Shown: piece by piece, positions 57,211-64,000 of the stretch | Numbering within the stretch: the stretch's first letter is position 1 | Layout: each line of letters opens with the position of its first letter | Origin: Aralia elata | Lineage: Eukaryota; Streptophyta; Magnoliopsida; Apiales; Araliaceae | Assembly (NCBI GenBank): GCA_034770075.1 | Contig: CM068385.1 | Location: 57,172,746 to 57,236,745, forward strand | Length of the DNA: 64,000 nucleotides | Direction of reading: 5' to 3' | Made by a program: the position numbers and the translations under genes | Notes under the pieces: generated by a model | What the model saw: only the letters and a program-made list of their open reading frames with translations | Database searches by the model: none | What the model was told of the DNA's origin: nothing

Positions 57211-58860
57211 TTACCCTTGTCTGGATATTATTGGCTCCACCGTCCAGTTATCGGTGGTCAGATCAGCCGGGATGCGACATATGACAGGCGGCTGCGCACC
57301 AGAGACTTCCTTGACGACTACCGCCACATCGTATCGGTCCTCCCTCATAGCATTGTTAGGGATAACTAACCCTGCCCAATCGATGACAGGCACACTCTGT
57401 TGGGCCCCCGACGTTGTGGCCGTATCCTTCCCCTCTCCAATGTTCATTGATGGTCCGGAGATATAGCATTTGGTTTCGAACTGCTGCATGACCTCCCGCA
57501 GGAAACTCTTCCTTTTGACTGCCTCATCATCCGCAGGAGTCAAATCTTTACCTTCTAATTCGGACACGGGCTTGTCCGTTCCTTGTTCATTATGGTCCCT
57601 CGGCATTTGGATTCCAGTCGATCGAAATGGGGCTTCCCTTTGAGAGTGGTTCCGCTCTATGCCTCCATGATATCCCAACCCTGCCCTGCCTGTCTGGTTG
57701 GGCAGTTGAATAGGCGTGGAAATTCCTTGGCTGTCTTTTCCCAACCCCTGCCCAGGTTGAAACTTCATCTTCATCATTTCTCTAGCAACGAAGGTGAGCT
57801 CAGGGGAGGCTTTCGATTTTATGGCTGGAGCTCCCAGATCTCTATAGTGGGGAGTGCTGATTTCGAGTGCTTGAAAACTGGCAGGCGCCGCGGATTCGTC
57901 CACATTGATTACTGGCAGATCATTCTTGGACGGGAACGGGTCATTACGCTCTGCGGAGATTGTTACCAGATTCCCGCTGACGATGAACTTGATTTGTTGG
58001 TGTAGTGTAGAGGGAACTGCCCCAGCCATATGTATCCATGGTCTTCCCAATAACATGTTATAACTGGCGGAGATATCCAATACCTGAAAGGAAATATCGA
58101 AAGTACACGGCCCTATCTCCACGGGCAACTCTATTTCTCCCAATGTATCCTTCCGGGACCCATCGAAGGCTCGCACCACCACGTGACTGGCCCGCAAGCG
58201 CTTGGGATTAATGTTCATTTTTCTCAGTGTACTGAGGGGACAAATATTCAGTGCTGATCCCCCATCAATCAATACCCCATTCATGACATACCCTGATGAG
58301 ATCACTGCGATGTGCAGCGGTCTCCGATGCCCCCTTCCCTCTTTCGGGATATCATCATCTGTGAATGATAGCACATTGTTCTCTAGCAGATGATCCACTA
58401 GGCGGCCGAAACTTTCTTTGGCTAATTGTCTTGGGGATGTGAGCCTCCCCTAGGACTTTGGCCAAGATTCTGCAGTGGTCGCTGGATGATAACACCAAAT
58501 CCATGATCGACAGTTAGAGTCGATGTCCCTCGCTTCACTGCCCTGATCCCCCCTTACTTCAGGATGATCCCATCTTTTCCCAAGAACTCCACGGCTTTCT
58601 CCTCGGATATCCTCCTCGTTCTTCCTTTCGTCTGACTCTCGAGGACTCTTCCAGGTAAGATACCAAGGGATTCCCCTTTAGATTGTTTACGGAAGCACAA
58701 CTGAGCCGTCCTCCTCTAAATACACCCCCCATATTTTCCACGGTACTGTTTTTAGATTGTCAAACAGGGGATCTGTGGTCTTGCTGCGATGATGAAGAGG
58801 TTTTGGAGCCGCTAACTTGATAGGCCCCCCTGTGATAAACTGAACCTCCGGCTTGCACCC
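57211..58860 (-). CDS. Protease region of third Tat element
   Basis: The open part, 58398-57211, contains the active site GVLIDGGSALNICPLSTL, the LLGRPWIHMAGAVPS motif and the G-patch-like KMKFQPGQGLGKDSQGI with AGLGYHGG. From about 58400 rightward the N-terminal part is recognisable (for example FVTGGPIKLAAPKPL-like text near 58810-58840) but shattered by single-base insertions. Those are more likely sequence errors than real mutations. Its role is polyprotein processing. Confidence 0.8.
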
Positions 58861-60660
58861 GTCAACCTAATCAAAAAAAAAATCGGTGCCCCTTGCATAT
58901 TCCTCCTGGACTACCCGTCATGCCAACCCATCTCATAAATCCCTGTCATATAATTTCGCCTTGGGCGGTCCTATCGGTTTTCGATGGCTTACCACCATAT
59001 TGACCCCGATCCCCCCATCATGCTTTCGGCAGGGGATTGATTTTAAACATTTGGCGGCTGCGGGCTGATCCACCACGATATCCCCTGCTATCAATCCATG
59101 TTATTGAATTAAATTGTGTTTTCAGCGTCGCAACATTCCTGAGTGTCATAGACCCGGAGGAACCCGAATGATATGCACACTTTATTTTACTGGGGTCAAA
59201 TTTTCTTCTTCCCTTCGGGTCCACATGGAGGTGCCAAATCGACAATTCCTTCTCTCTGTGATATCAATATTGCCAAAAATCTGCTCAAGAGGATCCCCAA
59301 GCGGGGGTGAATACCCGCCTCTAGTGTGGTCCTCAAACCTCCTATCGTCGCGTCCCGTTCTGGGAATTTATCAAAATTGGGTATTGTCGAGGGCGGCACA
59401 AATCTCTTGTAATTTGTTACAGGAGGGCTATTCTCCACTTTCCTTGGAATGATCCCTAGCAAGCAAACGAGAGAGACATCCTTCCTCTTTTCGCTTTTTG
59501 GGGCCTTGCGGGAAGTACTACTGCCATAATTCCCGACTTTGGATTTGGTTCCGTCAGCCGTTTCAAGAGCTGTGAAGTCCCGGATTTTACCCGGATTTCA
59601 ACCCCATATCCACCATTTCTCCGTGTTTTACTCCCATCTCGGCGAAAGGGTCTTCCAATCCCTGATATGGACCCGCTCATAATAAAGGTGCTTCTTGTAT
59701 ATCCACAAATGGTCGATCACCATCTCCTGACTCACTCATTGGAGGATATCACTTGTGACGGCGCATACCTCTCCATCGTTGGTGTCCAATAGTCCCCTGA
59801 AGGTTTCCCTTGGTTGCTTCTTGATTTTTGGTCAATTTAGATATCCTATCAGGGGGCCATCTGTGCCTGAAAGCTATACTGGGTGTCAGAAAAGGGTAAA
59901 TTGGGCTCAGCTCCTCCCCCAAATTATGAATTCCGGGCAATTATCGAAGAACGGGCATAAACCAGATCCCTTGCCTCCCCGTCAAGCTTTTCTTGGAATA
60001 ATTGGCCATACCTTAATCCTTCGTCTTCCGCATCAGGACCCCCAGTTCTCCAATATATATTATTCAGGTGATGTGGTAAGGATCCCACTCCCCCTTTCTC
60101 CATTGTATTTTCCTCGAATTCGGTGGACCTTAAAATTTCTCTAGGAACCAATCTGGTTTCCGGGGAAGACACAACAAATCGTCTTGCATAATTAAAACCC
60201 TACCCAAGGAGCCTATGCCTCTTTAGAGAATTGGATGGTCCTGCCTCCATCTGCTTCATTTTTTTCTGCGAAGGGTCCATCAGTATCTCCCCTCCTACTG
60301 GAATCGTGATTAACTGTTTTGTATGAGGGCAGGAATGACCTTATGGGAGGAACCGGCTCGTCCTTAAGCTGATTGTTGGTTTATTTTTAAATAGGATTGC
60401 ATCATCCTTAGGAGGATTCTGGTCACGACCTGGCGGTGGTACACTTGTCGGTGTCCCTGGGTTTGACGTATCCTGTCTGATTAAGAACTGCTCTTTTAGC
60501 AATGGTGGCCATTTCCATCATCTGCTTCCTAAAAAATTTCCCCCCAATTCCCCCCCCCCCACCCATCAAACACTCTTCTCCGAGATACACGAACTATGAT
60601 ATTGGGGAGATCAGACCATTTCAGAGTTAGAGACCTGGGCTTTTCCTTAGACTGCGAACA
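58861..60660 (-). pseudogene. Gag of third Tat element, shattered by small insertions
   Basis: Pieces of the gag seen at 20455-21951 can be followed in order: the knuckle region (CAYHSGSSGS near 59170), VFTPLG-like text near 59310, ISGIGRPF near 59660, and the N-terminal SQSK-like text near 60650. The frame changes every few dozen bases. The pattern is dominated by extra bases, so the real gag may be intact. Confidence 0.7.
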
Positions 60661-61424
60661 GGGTTTGAGGAGCAATCCTGGCAGGCAAAACGGTTCGAAG
60701 TTTTCAGTCTTGGGCAATGTAAAGGATGCGGATGCATTCTAAAGCTGTAAATTTTTTGTGTTTTGGGTTTTTTTTAATCTTATCCTCCCTGCAAAAGAGA
60801 AAGTTAGTAGTCTTTTAGTGCAATAACAAATGCTAATCATGACTTTATTATGCTTTCCCCAGCTGGTTCCTGCAAAACATGGAGTGTCAAGTAATCTCTT
60901 TTGACAACAGGGGAGGTATATATGAAATGGGATCAATGACATTTTAAATTTCCCCGCTTGAACCGTAAAAAGGGCATGAATAGACTTTTTCCTGCGTTTG
61001 GGTTTTATCAGAGAGCTTCAGACCTACCCTACAGGGTTACTCCTCACGAGGCTTTTTTCGGCCTGAAGGTTCCCAACTCTTTCGCAATCTACTCGTTTTG
61101 AGCCCTTTCGATTGGAGCGGATTTGAGTGGTGCGTTTCCTGAGGCCAACTCCGGGGAGCAGACCCCATCGAGTCCAGTAATAAGCAACCGAAGGGTTTCG
61201 CCTCAGGAGGAGGTACTCTCTCAACATACATTCACATGTCATCTCATCGTCCCTCAACCGCATGCAAATGATTACTTTTGAAGTAAAAAGAAAAAACCCA
61301 TTCAATCATTTCATTTCATTGGAACAAAAACACACACATAACACAACAATAAATAAAAGAAAAGAACGTCCAAAATGTCATACACCTACATACTCAATTA
61401 TAAATTTTAAAGGATATGATAGCA
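60661..61424 (-). other. Leader of third Tat element up to the gap
   Basis: Colinear with 12643-13240 and 21952-22690 but insertion-rich. It stops about 60 bases short of the expected primer site and LTR. Confidence 0.65.
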
Positions 61425-61524
61425 NNNNNNNNNNNNNNNNNNNNNNNNNNNNNNNNNNNNNNNNNNNNNNNNNNNNNNNNNNNNNNNNNNNNNNNNNNNN
61501 NNNNNNNNNNNNNNNNNNNNNNNN
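61425..61524. other. Assembly gap of exactly 100 N
   Basis: A run of 100 N, a conventional scaffold gap of unknown true size. It replaces the primer site and 5' LTR expected for the third Tat element. Confidence 0.98.
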
Positions 61525-62492
61525 GGATCTCCGCCCTTCCCAGGGTTTGTTGTTTTTTGTCTTTTTTCTTTTTGTGGATATCAGCCCTTCCCAGGGTTGC
61601 TCACCATCTCTGTCGCGGTTTTGCTTGGATCTCACGACCCCTTCCCATGTGTTTGTTTTGTTTTTGTCGTTTTATTCTTTTTGTGGGTATCAAGCCCATC
61701 CCTAGGGATGCTCACCATCTTTGTTGTGGTTCTGCGTTGGATCTCAGCCCTTCCCAGGGTTTGCCTTCACTACACTCTGTCGCGCGGTTGCTTGGATTTG
61801 CCTATCCCAGGTTTGCTCACGCACAGTCTGTCGCGGGTTTTGCTTGGGATCTCCAGCCCTTCCCAGGGTTTGTTTGTTTTTTTTTTGTCTTTTTTTTTCT
61901 TCTTTTGTGGATATCGAGCCCGTTGCCAGGGTTGCTCAACCATCATTTGTTGTGGTTTCGCGTGGATCTCAGCCCCTCCCAGGGGTTTTTTGCTCACCAC
62001 TCAAATCTGTCGCGGTTGTGCTTGGGATGCCTTCCCAGGTTTGCTTCACCACTCTGTCCGGCAGGGGGGGGGTTCGCTTTGCCTTGGATCTCAGCCCTTT
62101 CCCAGGGGTTTTGGCTCACCACTCTGTCGCGGGTTTGCTTTGGATGCCCTTCCCAGGTTTGCTCACCACTCTGTCGGCGGTTTTGCTTCGATCTCATAGC
62201 CCCTTCCCCCACCCAGGGTTTGCTCACACACTCTGTCGCGGTTTTGCTTGGATGCGTTCCCAGGTTTGCTCACCACTAGCAGTCGCGGTTATGCCTTGGA
62301 TCTCACAGCCCTAATCCAGGGTTTGGTTGTTTGTTGTCTTTTTTTCTTTTTGTGGAATATCAGCCCTTCCCCAGGTGTTGCTCACCATCTTGTTGTGGTC
62401 CTTTTTTGGTAGTTCGCCGGTGGATCTCATGCCCTTCCCGAGGGTTTGCTCCACCCACTTCTGTCGCAGTTTGCTTGGGATGCCCTTCCCAG
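61525..62492. repeat. Further copy of the 195-bp-type tandem array, insertion-rich
   Basis: Same half-units as 50771-52359 (CTTCCCAGGG, GCTCACCA, TTTGTTGTTT), interrupted by frequent extra bases. It begins inside the array right after the gap. Confidence 0.85.
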
Positions 62493-63820
62493 GTTTCTGT
62501 CGGGTCTTCGCCTTGATTCGGTCGTGTCCGAACGTCCGACCCCTTAATTCCAGAATTTTGTAGTTTTAATCTCAACATAACGAGTCATGTATGAATGCAT
62601 GCGTTTATTCATGGATAGCAGAAATGACCCCTGTACAGTCTTTTTTGATACAAATTTTCCACATGTGTGTCTAGTCTGGCCTAGAAGCCGGTGGTAATGC
62701 TTTGGATCTCGAATCCACCCACAAGATTGGGTCCGTATGGCATTCGTTCCGCTGATCTGGACGGTTTGATCCGCCGGAGAACAGAGATATGACAGATGAT
62801 CATCTGTGTCCCGGAACGTTCCTTGATCCTTATTATTTCTTCCGGTGCTCGGCGGGCTTTGCGGAGGGTATTTCCTGAGCCATTAGGTCCCGGTCCACTT
62901 CCGTTTTTCGGCTCAAAGCATGCTCTCGATTACTACCGAGGCTTGAGAGGTATCAGCTTGCAACTATGGTTGAGAGAGATGTTTGCTATACTGGCCAGGG
63001 AAATGTTGTTCATGAAGCTGATAGAGACGCCATTTGAATTGCAGACTAAGGCAATTTATAGATGCTCACATCTGAGACCAGTTATTAGCCGAAGCCACTG
63101 GCTTATTGGATCGCCGTCGACATGATGGGGGGCAGCAGATTGGCAGGGGAATGTCCGATGCCATCTCAGATCTATACCACCCACTTTATACCATCCCGCT
63201 TCGAATTAAGTTTCCAAATGGTAGATCATATTTTATTTTCCTGTCATGGACGTGTGTCAGTTTTCAATGCGGTTATCAAAAGAGATAACCAAGTAAGCAA
63301 AATGAACCTTATTTATAATAGGACAGGTATTTAAATTTAGTCATTTTTCCTTTTTTGTCGTATCGTTGCCTTTGCAATGGAACCCACTCATCTTTATCCA
63401 AGCTAACCATGATTTTTGATATTTCGCCTTCTTTCTCCTTCTCAACGTCATTGATGGGGACTTGTCAGATATTGCCGCATGTCCTGTCGATTTCATCGGC
63501 TCGAGTCTTTAGATTCGGGCAACACTTGCTTGGTTAGGGGTTTAGGGCTAGGTTATTTTGAGGATGAAACTGATCAGGTGGCTGGTTTTCCGGGAGAGTT
63601 TCCGAGGCGTGTCGGAAGGTTTTCTGGCTATTGGGAATCGGTTTTGATAGAAGCAAGGGGTTATTTGTAAGGAATTGGGACCGTGGCCACAATGGCTGCC
63701 TACGTACCCCCACAAGTACGGAGATCAGGGGTCCTACGTAGTTCGTTCTCTGGTTTAGTTCGTGCCTACCAAAGATACGAGGAGAAAAATGATGAGGGAT
63801 ATATTTATATATATATATAT
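62493..63820 (+). pseudogene. Degraded copy of the DUF7745 remnant and its downstream block
   Basis: Colinear with 52360-53520: the CTGTACAGTC block (62621-62664), the deleted DUF7745 text, the GGCTGCCTACGTACCCCCAC segment and the TA/T tracts. Extra single bases occur every 10-30 positions. It carries no usable frame. Confidence 0.75.
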
Positions 63821-63861
<41 letters not shown>

Positions 63862-64000
63862 CCATAGGAACCGCTTCAACCCGAGTCGGAAATTAAGGGG
63901 TTGTGGAAACCACCTCCCCCATCCATCTCTTGCAATATAAGGGCTCCTCCGGACAGCACTTTCTTATAATCACAACAAGGCCCCCTCCCCAGTTCGGGGC
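63821..64000 (-). pseudogene. T tract and start of an integrase C-terminus at the window edge
   Basis: A T run at about 63822-63859 is followed by text matching 53573-53700, the integrase end (GGAAGTTTGCCCCGAACTGG-like on the minus strand in the intact copy). It continues beyond the window. Confidence 0.7.

Larger units (their letters stand above)
48553..61424 (-). mobile_element. Third Tat element (autonomous type) inserted in Athila RT, 5' LTR lost in assembly gap
   Basis: On the minus strand gag, protease, linker, RT, RNase H, archaeal-type RNase H and integrase are all present. They are followed by a DUF7745 remnant, a tandem array, PPT and 3' LTR. Most of pol is open, in contrast to the outer element. 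The right end runs into the gap at the position where the primer site and 5' LTR should begin. The left flank is CTGGG; its partner is not visible. Confidence 0.88.

Noticed and set aside
61378..61705. Open frames spanning the N gap
   Set aside because: They are translated through unknown bases and are meaningless.

Overview
The window is repeat-dense nuclear DNA of a flowering plant, probably a eudicot with a large genome. I see no ordinary host gene, rRNA, tRNA or CRISPR array. Nearly everything identifiable is LTR retrotransposon. There are three copies of one Ty3/Gypsy family of the Tat clade (it has the second, archaeal-type RNase H and a tRNA-Arg-like primer site), an Athila-type Gypsy element, a decayed Ty1/Copia element, and older AT-rich segments that look like Gypsy LTRs. 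All retroelement genes (gag, pro, RT, INT) lie on the minus strand.

Layout. Positions 1-24754 hold an older 'outer' Tat element whose 5' LTR is 22740-24754. Reading leftward come the primer site, gag, protease with a G-patch-like segment, RT, RNase H, archaeal-type RNase H and integrase. Its 3' LTR lies left of position 1. Between integrase and the missing 3' LTR it carries two plus-strand, antisense genes: a spliced plant-mobile-domain gene (268-2236) and a DUF7745-type gene (2454-4018). A second, younger 'inner' Tat element (4668-15345) is inserted in the outer integrase, flanked by the 5-bp duplication CTTCC. The inner element has lost protease, RT and RNase H. It keeps LTRs, primer site, polypurine tract and gag. 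Most of its DUF7745 gene is replaced by a 91-bp tandem repeat that begins at the DUF7745 start codon.

24755-30594 and 36271-40806 are AT-rich, non-coding and LTR-like. A Copia element (30595-36265, duplication AAAAG) interrupts them. An Athila-type element occupies 40807-48552 (3' LTR, env-like region, INT, RNase H, RT). It is broken in RT by a third Tat element starting at 48553. That element has a 3' LTR (48553-50661), a tandem array with a period of about 195 bp, a DUF7745 remnant, a long and largely open pol, protease, gag and leader up to a 100-N gap (61425-61524). Sequence on both sides of the gap (about 58400 to the end) is full of single-base insertions and looks like unpolished contig ends. 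The part after the gap repeats 51.4-53.7 kb.

The most interesting material is (a) the antisense spliced gene pair carried by the Tat family, (b) its conversion into satellite arrays that start at the DUF7745 start codon, (c) a non-autonomous gag-only derivative with nearly identical LTRs, and (d) clusters of short GC-rich or other palindromes, each with its own sequence, in LTRs or leaders of several unrelated families. Boundaries were read by eye and may be off by a base or two.
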